This document shows, in pieces, positions 33,643-42,690 of a DNA stretch of 64,000 bases; the stretch's first letter is position 1, and each line of letters opens with the position of its first letter. This DNA comes from JBMYZL01 sp965661765 (GTDB taxonomy: Bacteria > Bacteroidota > Bacteroidia > Flavobacteriales_D > Sanyastnellaceae): assembly GCA_965661765.1 (NCBI GenBank), contig CBFIFE010000001.1, positions 1 through 64,000 of the forward strand. Reading direction: 5' to 3'. Made by a program: the position numbers and the translations under genes. The notes beneath the pieces were generated by a model. It saw nothing but the letters and a program-made list of their open reading frames with translations, was not told the DNA's origin and did no database searches.

Positions 33643-35451
33643 TCAGGACTCGCCCCTGAAATGCTGAAGAATCGCTGCCGCCACCCGCTTGTTGACGACC
33701 GCCAACAAGGCCTCCTCTGACGCCTCGCGAATGGCCGCCACAGTTTTGAAATGCGCCAGCAAAGCCCGGCGGGTGGCCGGACCGACCCCCGCGATGTCGT
33801 CGAGCTCGGAACGCAGAGCCGCTTTGCTCCGGCGCTTTCGGTGGTGCGCCAGCGAGAACCGGTGCGCCTCATCTCGCAATTGTTGAATCAACCGCAAAGT
33901 GGAAGACCGCTTGTCGATGTACAACGGAATGGAATCGCCTGGAAAGTAAATCTCTTCGAGTCGCTTGGCGATGCCGATGACCGCGATTTCGCCCCGCAAC
34001 CCCAGTTCGTCGAGGGCCTCCATGGCGTGGGAGAGTTGGCCTTTGCCCCCATCAATCACCACCAATTGCGGGAGCCCTTCACCATCTTCGCTCAGCCGCT
34101 TGTAGCGCCGGTACACCACCTCCCGCATCGAGGCGAAGTCATCCGGTCCGACCACCGTTTTGATGTTGAACTTGCGGTAGTCCGCCTTCGCCGGTTTGCC
34201 ATCGCGGAACACCACGCAGGCGGAGGCGGGGTTCGTGCCTTGGATGTTCGAGTTGTCAAAGCACTCGATGTGGCGTGGCAGGGTTTGCAGCCGAAGATCT
34301 GACGCAGCGGTCTCCAACAACCGGGTCACGGCTTGTTCGGGATCGGTTTGCTCGAGCTGCTTTTGCCGATCGCGCATCGCGTAGGTGGCATTGCGTTCGG
34401 AGAGTTCAATCAAGCGTTTTTTGTCGCCGCGTTGGGGCACATGAAAGGTGATGTGGTCGGGCATCCCGGTGCAATCCACTGCCATCGGGGTGTAGACCCA
34501 GGTGGACTCGCTGTTGAATTTGTCTCGGATCAAGGGGATGGCTGCCGCCAAAACCTCCGCATCCGATTCGCCCAATCGCCGCTTCACTTCCGAGGTATGG
34601 CCTTGCACGATGCTGCCGTTGAGGATCTTCAAGAAGTTGACGTAAGCGGCACGTGCATCGCTGACGATGGAGAACACGTCCACATTGTGGATGGTGGGGT
34701 GGACGACCGTGTTTTTTGCTTGGAATCGCTTCACCGCTTCGAGCCGGGTTTTGAACCGCGCCGCCTCCTCAAACCGAAAATCCGCCGCCGCCGCCGCCAT
34801 CGCCTCTTCAAGCAAATTCACCACGTCCAGCAAATTCCCTTTCAAGATCGCCCGAATCGCCACAATGCTCTCCTCGTAACTCGCTTCCGACTGTTTGCCC
34901 ACGCAGGGGGCGAGGCAGTTGCCGATGTGGTATTCGAGGCACTCACGGAACTTTCCGCCATCGACATTGGCCTTTGTCAACGGCAAACGACAAGTGCGGA
35001 TGGGGTAGAGCTTTCTGCACAAATCCAAAACCGTGTGCATCGTTTTCACACTGGGGTATGGACCGAAGTATTCGCTGCCATCTCGGAGGAGCTGTCGCGT
35101 GGGAAACACCCGGGGAAACCGTTCCTTTTTGATGACAATGAACGGGTAGGTTTTGTCATCCTTCAGCTGGATGTTGTACAGCGGTTTGTGCTCTTTGATC
35201 AAGCTGTTTTCCAGCAGCAACGCATCCGCTTCCGTCGGGGTGACCAGCCACTTGATGTCCACGATTTTCGACACCAGCAGCCGCGTTTTCCCATTGTCCT
35301 GGGTTTTGCTGAAGTAGCTCGCGACCCGTTTTTTGAGGTCCTTGGCCTTGCCCACATACAACAAGCGGCCTTGGCTGTCGTAGTGCTGATAGACGCCAGG
35401 GGCATTCGGCAGGCGATCGAGCAGGCGCTGAATGTGTGGGCTTTTCTCCAT
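33643..35451 (-). CDS. uvrC: Excinuclease ABC subunit C
   Basis: This is the dual-incision nuclease of nucleotide excision repair. The 602-residue protein has the GIY-YIG domain (residues about 13-90: NAPGVYQHYDSQGRLLYVGKA), a Cys-containing segment HIGNCLAPCVGKQSEASYEE, and a UVR domain with an Ala run encoded by GCC repeats. The RNase H-like nuclease domain includes HIECFDNSNIQGTNPASACVVF, and helix-hairpin-helix motifs follow (DDIAGVGPATRRALLAHF). Its stop is two bases from the monooxygenase stop, and it is divergent from the epimerase with 52 bp between starts. Confidence 0.97.
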   Translation of the reverse strand: MEKSPHIQRLLDRLPNAPGVYQHYDSQGRLLYVGKAKDLKKRVASYFSKTQDNGKTRLLVSKIVDIKWLVTPTEADALLLENSLIKEHKPLYNIQLKDDKTYPFIVIKKERFPRVFPTRQLLRDGSEYFGPYPSVKTMHTVLDLCRKLYPIRTCRLPLTKANVDGGKFRECLEYHIGNCLAPCVGKQSEASYEESIVAIRAILKGNLLDVVNLLEEAMAAAAADFRFEEAARFKTRLEAVKRFQAKNTVVHPTIHNVDVFSIVSDARAAYVNFLKILNGSIVQGHTSEVKRRLGESDAEVLAAAIPLIRDKFNSESTWVYTPMAVDCTGMPDHITFHVPQRGDKKRLIELSERNATYAMRDRQKQLEQTDPEQAVTRLLETAASDLRLQTLPRHIECFDNSNIQGTNPASACVVFRDGKPAKADYRKFNIKTVVGPDDFASMREVVYRRYKRLSEDGEGLPQLVVIDGGKGQLSHAMEALDELGLRGEIAVIGIAKRLEEIYFPGDSIPLYIDKRSSTLRLIQQLRDEAHRFSLAHHRKRRSKAALRSELDDIAGVGPATRRALLAHFKTVAAIREASEEALLAVVNKRVAAAILQHFRGES

Positions 35452-35490
35452 TCAGGCCAAATTTCGCTCATCTTCCCCCTCCCTCGGCCG

Positions 35491-35498
35491 TAACTTCG
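35491..35498 (+). promoter_or_regulatory. -7-like box TAACTTCG before the epimerase
   Basis: It lies five bases before the ATG at 35504 within the 52-bp divergent region with uvrC. It has one mismatch to TAnnTTTG (TTCG form). Confidence 0.4.
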
Positions 35499-35503
35499 TG
35501 CGC

Positions 35504-36520
35504 ATGGATTTGGTCACTGGCGCCACCGGCGCCCTCGGCATGCACATTGCTGCGGAATTGCTTGGTGCGGGGCGGGTGGTTCGCGGCCTTTGCCGCACCG
35601 ACTCGGATCGCCGCCTTGCCGAGGATTTCTTGGCGCGGCGTCTCGCCGGCGATGCTTGGCGGTCCCGCTGGTCGTGGCGCGAAGGGGATGTCTTGGATGG
35701 ATTCTCCCTGGAAGACGCCTTGTCGGGCGGAGTGGAGCGGGTGTTTCATTCAGCGGCTTTGGTCTCCTTCCACCCGAAGGATGTCGCTGCCATGATGGCG
35801 GTCAATCGGGATGGCACCGCAAACCTGGTCAATGCCATGTTGCACGTGGGTGTTCCAGAGTTGGTTCACGTCTCATCGGTGGCCGCGCTGGGCCGAAAAG
35901 CCGGCGAGCCGGTCCATGAAGAAACACCCTACGAGGAGGGGCCAGATGTCTCGCCCTACGGCCAATCCAAACACATGGCCGAGCGGGAGGCTTGGCGTGG
36001 GGCGGCAGAGGGACTGAAAGTGTTGGCCGTTCATCCAGTGATCATTCTCGGTGAGGGCAATTACGAACGCAGCTCGGCTGCGTTGTTCGATTTGGTGGCA
36101 CGGGGCATCCGTTGGTTTCCGACCGGCGAAAACGGGTTCGTTTCCGCCAGCGACGTGGCACGCGCGTCTCTGGCGTTGGCCGAGGCGGGGGCGTGGGAAG
36201 AGCGCTTCGTGCTTTGCGCGGAAAACAGAAGTTACAAGTCCATTTTGTCGGCGATGGCGACGTGTTTTGACCTGCCATTGCCCAACAAGCCGCTCCGACC
36301 TTGGGTCATGGCACTGGCTTGGCGCTTGGCGGCACTCGGTGAAAGGCTCACCGGCAAGCGAGCGGTCCTCACGCGCCACAGCGTTGCGAATACGGCTCGG
36401 GTGCACCACTACGAAAGCGACAAACTGCAGAGGTTTTTGCCCGGTTGGAAATACGAGCGGATGGATGACGTCATTGCCACCACGGCGAGGGCTTATCGGG
36501 CTTCCCAATCCCGCTCCTGA
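35504..36520 (+). CDS. NAD(P)-dependent epimerase/dehydratase family protein
   Basis: This 338-residue extended short-chain dehydrogenase has the nucleotide loop VTGATGALGMHIA at residues 4-16, HSAALVSF, the catalytic triad region with Ser in VHVSSVAALG and YGQSKHMAE (Tyr and Lys), then a C-terminal substrate domain. The HP-I-LG pattern is seen in dihydroflavonol reductase-like and 3-beta-hydroxysteroid dehydrogenase-like proteins. Substrate unknown. The ATG at 35504 is directly before the Rossmann motif. Its 3' end overlaps the convergent DUF4296 gene by 28 bases. Confidence 0.88.
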   Translation: MDLVTGATGALGMHIAAELLGAGRVVRGLCRTDSDRRLAEDFLARRLAGDAWRSRWSWREGDVLDGFSLEDALSGGVERVFHSAALVSFHPKDVAAMMAVNRDGTANLVNAMLHVGVPELVHVSSVAALGRKAGEPVHEETPYEEGPDVSPYGQSKHMAEREAWRGAAEGLKVLAVHPVIILGEGNYERSSAALFDLVARGIRWFPTGENGFVSASDVARASLALAEAGAWEERFVLCAENRSYKSILSAMATCFDLPLPNKPLRPWVMALAWRLAALGERLTGKRAVLTRHSVANTARVHHYESDKLQRFLPGWKYERMDDVIATTARAYRASQSRS

Positions 36521-36870
36521 TCGCTGATGGCCTCTGTGACCTCTTGCAACAAAGGGATCATGGCTTCTGCTTGACCAAACCACCAGGCCTGCGCATCTTC
36601 AAACTCAGAAGCCGCAATGCCGTGTTGCGCAAACAGGGCCTCGTAAGCAGCTTGCAGCCGCAGGCTGTCGTCGTCGTTCCGAAAAACGCGCTGTTTCCGC
36701 GCCGCCTCGATCAGCAAGGCCTCAGTGAGGATGGCCTTGTACGTGTCGCGGTCCAAGATGCTGTCTGGCGGTGTGACCTGCGCAGCGCTGGAGCGCCTTG
36801 CCTCGGGTCCATTGCATCCTGCAAACACCCACAACAGTCCGAAAAGCCACACCGCGGCGAGGGGTTTCAT
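36493..36870 (-). CDS. DUF4296-type lipoprotein
   Basis: This 125-residue protein has a lipoprotein signal (LLWVFAGCNG, Cys at about 19) and a helical body with YKAILTEALLIEAARKQ and a YEALFAQHGI segment followed by QAWWFGQAE, the pattern of DUF4296. The family is a small periplasmic lipoprotein of Bacteroidota, usually next to pyrC, as here. The function is unknown. It overlaps the pyrC stop by four bases upstream and the convergent epimerase at its end. Confidence 0.85.
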   Translation of the reverse strand: MKPLAAVWLFGLLWVFAGCNGPEARRSSAAQVTPPDSILDRDTYKAILTEALLIEAARKQRVFRNDDDSLRLQAAYEALFAQHGIAASEFEDAQAWWFGQAEAMIPLLQEVTEAISDQERDWEAR

Positions 36871-38210
36871 CGGTTGAAGGTCAGGCGTTTTGCAGCGCCC
36901 AAATGGATTCGCTCACCATCGAAGACGAGCTGACCATTGACCCAGGTTCGCTTCACGGCAGATCGGAAACGCTTGCCCTCGAATGGCGACCAGCCGCACT
37001 TGTAGCGCAGGCTTGGGCGTTCCACTGTCCAGGGTTCATCTGGAGCGACCAAGACCAAATCAGCAGCTTGTCCCACCCGCACATGCCCCCGGTCAGCGAT
37101 GTCGAACAACTCGGCGACTTGGTGCGCCATCAAACGCGGCACATCCGTCAGGGCCAAATGTCCATCGTGGACCAGCTCGAGCATCGCGACCAAGGCATGC
37201 TGAACCAACGGCCCCCCAGACGGGGCATCAAAGTACCCCTGGCTCTTTTCGGCCAAGGTATGCGGCGCGTGGTCTGTGGCGACCACATCAATTCGTCCGG
37301 AAGTCAGCGCAGCCCGAATGGCGGCGCGGTCTGCGGCGGTTTTTACAGCGGGATTCCATTTGATGTGCGATCCCTTTTCTGCATAGTCGGCATCGGTGAA
37401 GGTCAAGTGGTGAATGCAAGCTTCGGCCGTGATCTTTTTCTCTGCCAAGGGAATGTCATTTCGGAACAAGCCCAATTCTTTTTCCGTCGAAATGTGCAAG
37501 ATGTGCAGCCGCGTGCCGCAAGCTTCTGCCAATTCCACAGCCAGTGAAGAGCTCTTGTAGCAAGCCTCTTCATTTCGGATGATGGGGTGTTGGGCCATGG
37601 GCACATCGTCACCATATCGCTCGCGCGCCGCCGCTAAGTTTCGCCGAATGGTGTCCTCGTCTTCGCAATGGGTGGCCAAAATCGTTGGGGCCTCACAAAA
37701 GATTCGCTTGAGTGTTTCCCGGTCGTCCACCAACATGTTTCCAGTCGAGGAGCCCATGAACACCTTGATGCCACAAACCGTTTTGGGGTCCGTTTTCAAC
37801 ACCTCCTCGAGGTTGGAATTGGAGGCCCCCATAAAGAAAGAGTAGTTCACAGCGCTGACCTCCGCCGCGCGGTCATATTTGTCTTGCAGCAACTGCTGGG
37901 TCAAGGCTTGCGGCACGGTGTTGGGCATTTCCATAAAGGACGTGATGCCTCCTGCGGCGGCGGCGGCAGATTCTGTGGCGATTTCCCCCTTGTGGGTCAG
38001 CCCGGGCTCACGGAAGTGGACTTGGTCATCGATGCAACCAGGAAACAACCAGTGTCCTGTCCCATTGACAATGGTGGCACCTGCAGCAGCAGGCGTTTCC
38101 CGCAGCTTCGGGCCGATGGCGGCAATGGTTTCGCCGACAATCAAAACGTCTGCTTGCTGTTCCTTGCCTTCATTGACAATGAGGGCGTTTTCAATCAATG
38201 TGGGGTTCAT
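36867..38210 (-). CDS. pyrC: Dihydroorotase
   Basis: It cyclises carbamoyl-aspartate to dihydroorotate in pyrimidine synthesis. The 447-residue amidohydrolase has IDDQVHFREPG at about residues 60-70, where Gln63 takes the place of the first His of the usual DxHxH motif. Further metal ligands appear in ATHCED, LHILHIS and VATDHAPHT. I recall the DDQVHFREPG form from other Bacteroidota dihydroorotases, so it is probably lineage-typical. It is co-oriented and overlapping with DUF4296, and follows the mannosyltransferase gene after five bases. Confidence 0.94.
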   Translation of the reverse strand: MNPTLIENALIVNEGKEQQADVLIVGETIAAIGPKLRETPAAAGATIVNGTGHWLFPGCIDDQVHFREPGLTHKGEIATESAAAAAGGITSFMEMPNTVPQALTQQLLQDKYDRAAEVSAVNYSFFMGASNSNLEEVLKTDPKTVCGIKVFMGSSTGNMLVDDRETLKRIFCEAPTILATHCEDEDTIRRNLAAARERYGDDVPMAQHPIIRNEEACYKSSSLAVELAEACGTRLHILHISTEKELGLFRNDIPLAEKKITAEACIHHLTFTDADYAEKGSHIKWNPAVKTAADRAAIRAALTSGRIDVVATDHAPHTLAEKSQGYFDAPSGGPLVQHALVAMLELVHDGHLALTDVPRLMAHQVAELFDIADRGHVRVGQAADLVLVAPDEPWTVERPSLRYKCGWSPFEGKRFRSAVKRTWVNGQLVFDGERIHLGAAKRLTFNR

Positions 38211-38215
38211 GGTTT

Positions 38216-38944
38216 CTACGGAGTTGCGGGTTGAATCTTTCGGAATCGCATTTGCAGGACACCCAGAAATGCTTCGCGGAAAATGTTCATGCTCATTTTG
38301 CTCGTCCCAAACTGACGGTCGATGAAGGTGATGGGCACTTCGGCGATTTGAAAGCCCAATCGCCGCGCGTTGTATTTCATCTCAATTTGGAATGCATAAC
38401 CCACGAAATGGATTCGACCCAAGTCAATGGTTTCCAAAACTTTGCGGCGGTAGCATTTGAAGCCAGCGGTGGAATCTTGCACGCCCAACCAAAGCACCAA
38501 ATTGACGTACACCGATGCGAAGTAACTCATCAAAATCCGGCCCATCGGCCAGTTGTCCACCTTCCCGCCACGGGTGTAGCGCGATCCCACCGCGACATCG
38601 GCACCGGCCTCACACGCCTCTCGAAGGCGGATGAGGTCCTTTGGGTTGTGCGAGAAATCGCAGTCCATCTCAAAGACGAACAGGTAATCGCGCTCCAGCG
38701 CCCACCGGAATCCGGCGATGTACGCAGTGCCGAGCCCAAGTTTGCCCGCTCGTTCCAGGATGTGAATGCGACCAGGGTGGGCGGCCATCTTGCCCCGAAC
38801 CAGTGCTGCGGTGCCATCGGGCGATCCGTCATCCACGATCAAGACGTCGAAAGGTTTTGCGTCCAACCCCATGACGGTGTCGAGCATGCGCTCGACGTTT
38901 TCCTTCTCGTTGTAGGTCGGTATGATGACGAGGCTGTTGCTCAT
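38216..38944 (-). CDS. Polyprenol-phosphate mannosyltransferase (DPM1-like GT2)
   Basis: This 242-residue GT2 enzyme has IIPTYNEKENVERML near the N-terminus, DVLIVDDGSPDGTAALV for nucleotide-sugar binding, and VFEMDCDFSHNPKDL (DxD-like metal site). The acceptor-loop region VGSRYTRGG and the C-terminal RQFGTSKMS match dolichyl-phosphate mannose synthases of bacteria. It lacks the membrane helices found in longer forms. It should load a sugar onto polyprenyl phosphate at the inner membrane. Confidence 0.93.
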   Translation of the reverse strand: MSNSLVIIPTYNEKENVERMLDTVMGLDAKPFDVLIVDDGSPDGTAALVRGKMAAHPGRIHILERAGKLGLGTAYIAGFRWALERDYLFVFEMDCDFSHNPKDLIRLREACEAGADVAVGSRYTRGGKVDNWPMGRILMSYFASVYVNLVLWLGVQDSTAGFKCYRRKVLETIDLGRIHFVGYAFQIEMKYNARRLGFQIAEVPITFIDRQFGTSKMSMNIFREAFLGVLQMRFRKIQPATP

Positions 38945-38968
38945 TTTCGTTTTCCTAGGCGCGCGAGA

Positions 38969-39847
38969 TCACGAAGACATGCGCAGCAAGTTGAGTTCTT
39001 CGGGCTTCAATTCGCGGTAATGCCCACGGGGCAAATCCTTTTTCGTCAAAGGCCCCAATCGCACGCGATCCACTTTCAAGACCACGTACCCGAGTTGTTC
39101 GAGCATGCGCTTGGCGATTCGGCTGCGTTGGCTGCGCAACTCAAGCCCCACCGAAAACGCACTTTTTTCGTCGATGCTGGCCGCCTCTGCACGGATGGTT
39201 TTGCCATCGACTGTGACCCCGCCAAGCAGCGCTTGAATGTGTTCTGCGGCCACCTTGGTTTTCAGTTCCAAGTGAAAAAGCTGTTTCGTCCCTGTGACCA
39301 AATGTGTCATCCGCTGTGTCAATTCCAAATCATTCGTCATCAGCACCAGACCACAGGCCTCGGGTTCCATTTTGCCCACAGGGAACAGGGGTTCCCGACA
39401 TGCTTTGGCGATCAAGTCCCCGATGGTGCGGCGCCCGCTCGGATCAATGGGCGTGGCTGCAAAACCTTTGGGTTTGTTGACGAGCAAATAGCGCTTTGTT
39501 TCAGGCTTGATGCGCTGTTCCCCCACTTGCACTTGGTCAGCAGGGCTGACACGCCGGCCCATCTCTGTGACCACTTCGCCATTGACGCGGACAGCACCGG
39601 AGGTGATCAAGACATCCGCCTCCCGCCGAGAGCAGACACCTGCATTGGCGATGTAGCGGTTGAGCCGGATCGGTCCATTGGGGTCTGCTGGAACAGGTTT
39701 GCGGCTGGTCGGCCGGCGAACAACTCCCCCCGGGCCGGACTTTCGCGCCCCGGGCTTGAACGGCTTTCCCTGCTCAGTGGGTTGTTGTTTTCCCCGAGCC
39801 GGGGTGTTGCGGCCAGTTCGCCGAGATCGTCCAGGAGGTTTTTGCAT
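38969..39847 (-). CDS. RsuA/RluB-family pseudouridine synthase homologue lacking the catalytic Asp
   Basis: The 292-residue protein has a basic Pro/Arg/Gly-rich tail of about 60 residues, an S4 RNA-binding domain (IRLNRYIANAGVCSRREADVL) and a pseudouridine synthase domain with LLVNKPKGFAATP and VGKMEPEACGLVLMTND. In this family the catalytic motif is GRLD; here it reads GKME (residues 158-161), so the catalytic aspartate is replaced by Glu161. The fold and RNA-binding parts look intact. It may be inactive as a pseudouridylase or act as a binding or chaperone protein. ATG 39847 lies seven bases after an exact -7 box. Confidence 0.85.
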   Translation of the reverse strand: MQKPPGRSRRTGRNTPARGKQQPTEQGKPFKPGARKSGPGGVVRRPTSRKPVPADPNGPIRLNRYIANAGVCSRREADVLITSGAVRVNGEVVTEMGRRVSPADQVQVGEQRIKPETKRYLLVNKPKGFAATPIDPSGRRTIGDLIAKACREPLFPVGKMEPEACGLVLMTNDLELTQRMTHLVTGTKQLFHLELKTKVAAEHIQALLGGVTVDGKTIRAEAASIDEKSAFSVGLELRSQRSRIAKRMLEQLGYVVLKVDRVRLGPLTKKDLPRGHYRELKPEELNLLRMSS

Positions 39848-39854
39848 CGCAGCC

Positions 39855-39862
39855 CAAAAATA
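39855..39862 (-). promoter_or_regulatory. -7-like box TATTTTTG before the pseudouridine synthase homologue
   Basis: Exact TAnnTTTG match on the minus strand ending seven bases before the ATG at 39847; it supports that start over longer upstream frames. Confidence 0.45.
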
Positions 39863-39899
39863 CGCCAAGCCCATTACACCGCGCCATCCCCCCGACCCA

Positions 39900-40274
39900 T
39901 CAAACGTGAATGGGCAAGAAAGCATCCACAACATGGTCCAAGCGCCAGCCCTTCCGGCTCCGGGTGATGTGAATGATGTCGAATCGTGGCGCTCCAGACA
40001 TGGCTTGCCGCGACCGCAGAAAAGCGTGAGCAGCGTGAATCAACCGCCGCCTTTGCGCCGATGACAACAACTCCTCCGTTTGTTCCCATGCGGTGGAGGA
40101 GCGAACCTTGACCTCGACGAAGATGGTTTGGTCTCCGTTTGTGGCAATCAAATCTATTTCACAACGGCGATGCCGCCAGTTCCGCGCCAACACCCGATGT
40201 CCACAAGCGACCAAATGCCCCGCGGCCATGTCTTCGCCCCAGCGCCCCAATTCTCCCTTCGTCATGCTTTCCAT
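39900..40274 (-). CDS. YraN/UPF0102-type nuclease-fold protein
   Basis: This 124-residue protein has the UPF0102 pattern: GRWGEDMAAGHLVACGHRVLARNWR, then CEIDLIAT and IFVEVKVRSS, which are the Glu, Asp and Glu-x-Lys residues of an endonuclease-like fold. A C-terminal FDIIHI segment follows. The family is broadly conserved, with an unproven role in recombination or repair. A second in-frame ATG three codons on (MTKGEL) is the alternative start. Confidence 0.9.
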   Translation of the reverse strand: MESMTKGELGRWGEDMAAGHLVACGHRVLARNWRHRRCEIDLIATNGDQTIFVEVKVRSSTAWEQTEELLSSAQRRRLIHAAHAFLRSRQAMSGAPRFDIIHITRSRKGWRLDHVVDAFLPIHV

Positions 40275-40360
40275 GGGGGCAAAGGAAACGGGATGGGACG
40301 CTTTTGCCGCGGCTCAATTCACGGTTGCGGGGGGGAACTTCACGAACGCGCCCCAATGGC

Positions 40361-41233
40361 TCAGCGCAAGGCATACTCCGACCGGCCGATCACCTCGTCC
40401 TCCTCGAGAACTTCCACGGCGATGACCCCTTCTGCAAGGGGTGTGGCGGGGGAGAAGAAAATGCAGGCGTCCAGGCGCTCGTTGGCATAGTCGATGCTTC
40501 GGGCGGCTGAGATGGGCAAGCCTGAGGAAGTGGCTGATGGGAGATCATCTGCGGGCTTCAGCACTTGGCCAGTCGCATCGACCAACCGAACGTAAAGCTG
40601 CTTGCGCCCCGCCTCGGCAATGCGGTTTTCGAGCAGGGCAAAGCACACACGAATCATGTCCGCACGGGATGCTCGGTCGGTGTCTCTCTGTCGCCCGGAA
40701 TCGAGCACGCGAATCGCCTGCACCGTGACCTCCGCCGCCTGCAAAACCTGGCCGGTGGAAATGATTTCTTCCATGTTTTCCTGCCGTTGTTGCAATTTCC
40801 GGTTGCGGTCTTCCACGGTCGCCACCTGTTCCCGCATCGCCTCATTTTCGTCAATCAGCGCAAGATTCAGTTGGTTGAGCGAATCAATCGTCACCAGGTA
40901 GCCTTGCATGATGGAGCGCAGCGTTTCGGCCTCTTTTTTTGCCTTTGCGAGGGACCAGTTTTGGTTTTTCACCCGATTCATCAGGTCGTCCACTTTCGCG
41001 CGTTGGTCCTGAATTTCGGCCAGCATCAGGTCGTTTTCCACCTGAAGTGTATCGTAGCTGAAACGCATTTTTTCAAGGTCAAAAGTCAACTGATTGCGTT
41101 CGAGCGTCAGCTGCTCCTGGTTTTCTTGGGCGGTTTCGATGGTGGCGTTTTGTTGGAAGATTTGGTAAACCAAACCCACACACACCACCCCCAACACCAC
41201 ACTCACCCCGATGAGAATCCGTTGTGTGTTCAT
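40361..41233 (-). CDS. Membrane-anchored coiled-coil protein of unknown function
   Basis: This 290-residue protein has an N-terminal membrane helix (about residues 6-26), a long coiled coil (about 30-165) with LTFDLEKMRFSYDTLQVEN and a recurring heptad pattern, then a C-terminal globular beta domain (FALLENRIAEAGRKQLYVRLVDATGQVL). No enzymatic motif is visible. The layout resembles periplasmic scaffold proteins of Bacteroidota. ATG 41233 is preferred because the membrane helix follows and a CACCTTTG box lies six bases upstream. Confidence 0.75.
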   Translation of the reverse strand: MNTQRILIGVSVVLGVVCVGLVYQIFQQNATIETAQENQEQLTLERNQLTFDLEKMRFSYDTLQVENDLMLAEIQDQRAKVDDLMNRVKNQNWSLAKAKKEAETLRSIMQGYLVTIDSLNQLNLALIDENEAMREQVATVEDRNRKLQQRQENMEEIISTGQVLQAAEVTVQAIRVLDSGRQRDTDRASRADMIRVCFALLENRIAEAGRKQLYVRLVDATGQVLKPADDLPSATSSGLPISAARSIDYANERLDACIFFSPATPLAEGVIAVEVLEEDEVIGRSEYALR

Positions 41234-41264
41234 GCCCGGCAAAGGTGCAAAATTCCGCAATGCC

Positions 41265-42572
41265 TCAACCGCCGAACACCGTCCATTTCATCGGCAGCCG
41301 AAGTTGAGGCATGGCCTCATCCCCTTGATAGACATAGGTTGAGGTGAATGTCAGGTCGGCATCAGGCAGCGGATGACTTTGTGATTTTTTTCGGATTCGC
41401 AGTGCGGCGGTCCTGAAGCCGCCCGCTGGAATTTCAAGCCGTTCACGGGACCAGTGCCCTTCGAAATCCCAATTGTGCTGCACGTTCAACTCCACAAATG
41501 CCGGCACGTCCCGGTGGTTGTGGAATTGGACCCGAAGCTCTTCTTCGTGCGCTTCGTCCGAAATCAGCGGGGCGATGTTCACTTGATTTTCGAAGCGAAC
41601 GGGGCGGCTGGCCTGGATTTGGGCCAAAACCTCCTCTGTCGACACCGAACGAACGTCATCTGGCAAAATTCCCTCCAGGAGCAAGTTCGCCACCCGGGGG
41701 CCTTCTGTGGTCATCGTCACCCACGCGACATGATCGAACTCCCCAAACTCAGGTCCTCGCAGCGGACTTCCCCCGCCAGTTGTGCTGAGGGTGTAGCAAT
41801 TGGCGTTGGGTTTTTCCAGCTTCATGTACCGGTGTGCGTGCCCAGCGAAGGCGGAATAGGGGCATCCCTCGAGCAACTCTTCGATGTCGGGCCACCAGCC
41901 GGTTTTGCTGGGATCCATGGCCCAGAGGGGCTGGTGCATAAAGACCAAAATGTGGTCCACATCAGCATGCCGTTCGAGTTGCTCCTGCACAAAGAGGTAT
42001 TGGCTTTCGCCCACGCCGCCATCGTCTGCTCCGCGCATTTCTTCTTCGGAATTCAGGCACAAAAACAGCACATTGTCCCTGCGCATGGCGTAGTGATCGG
42101 CGCCCCATCGATCGCGCCAAACCTTCGCCAGAACCTCATTGGTGTAATCGTGATTGCCGGGAACAAAGTAAAACGGCATCTTCAATTCGCCCACGATGTC
42201 GGTGATTTCATCCCATTGTCTGTGGGTTCGCCCACTCAAGGGCAAATACCCTTCAATCAAATCCCCAACGCTCATCACGAAGTCGGGTGAAAGCCAATTC
42301 AAACGGGCCATGGCCGATTCGAAGACCCCAGGCCGGTGCCAGCCCGTTCTGTCACTCACGATGGCGAAGGTGAACAAGGTTTGGGGGGCGGTTTGTTCAG
42401 GTCGGATGATGGGCATTTGCATGGGACCACCTGCTGGAATGATGTGCATGACACCCTTTTCTGCAGCATGTGGAAGCACAATGGAGTGGGATGGAGCAAT
42501 GGCACGGGAGCCCATCCAAGCGGCGCTTGCGCCAATCCACACAATCAGTCCTACACGGGAGTGCCACTGCAT
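41265..42572 (-). CDS. Secreted calcineurin-like metallophosphoesterase
   Basis: This 435-residue protein has an N-terminal hydrophobic signal and the metallophosphoesterase core: FAIVSDRTGW, where the usual DxH reads DRT; SVGDLIEGY; FVPGNHDYTN; FMHQPLW; and AGHAHRYMK. So GDx2E, GNHD and GHxH are present but the first metal-binding His is replaced. A C-terminal beta domain of about 100 residues follows. The substrate is unknown. ATG 42572 is chosen over a TTG seven codons upstream; a CATTTTTG box lies six bases before it. Confidence 0.83.
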   Translation of the reverse strand: MQWHSRVGLIVWIGASAAWMGSRAIAPSHSIVLPHAAEKGVMHIIPAGGPMQMPIIRPEQTAPQTLFTFAIVSDRTGWHRPGVFESAMARLNWLSPDFVMSVGDLIEGYLPLSGRTHRQWDEITDIVGELKMPFYFVPGNHDYTNEVLAKVWRDRWGADHYAMRRDNVLFLCLNSEEEMRGADDGGVGESQYLFVQEQLERHADVDHILVFMHQPLWAMDPSKTGWWPDIEELLEGCPYSAFAGHAHRYMKLEKPNANCYTLSTTGGGSPLRGPEFGEFDHVAWVTMTTEGPRVANLLLEGILPDDVRSVSTEEVLAQIQASRPVRFENQVNIAPLISDEAHEEELRVQFHNHRDVPAFVELNVQHNWDFEGHWSRERLEIPAGGFRTAALRIRKKSQSHPLPDADLTFTSTYVYQGDEAMPQLRLPMKWTVFGG

Positions 42573-42690
42573 GGACAGCAAAAATGCAAGCAAACCCGCG
42601 TTGCCGAATCAAGGCAAGCTCATGTTTCTGTGGCGTTCTCTGCAAGCGAACGCAAGGGAATTGTGACGGAATTGCAAAGGACGATGCACA

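Noticed and set aside
34770..34805. GCC-repeat run on the plus strand
   Set aside because: It simply encodes the alanine run of the UvrC UVR region.
38198..39967. 589-codon plus-strand open frame opposite the mannosyltransferase and pseudouridine synthase genes
   Set aside because: It spans two real minus-strand genes and their gap and encodes low-plausibility His/Gln/Arg-rich sequence.
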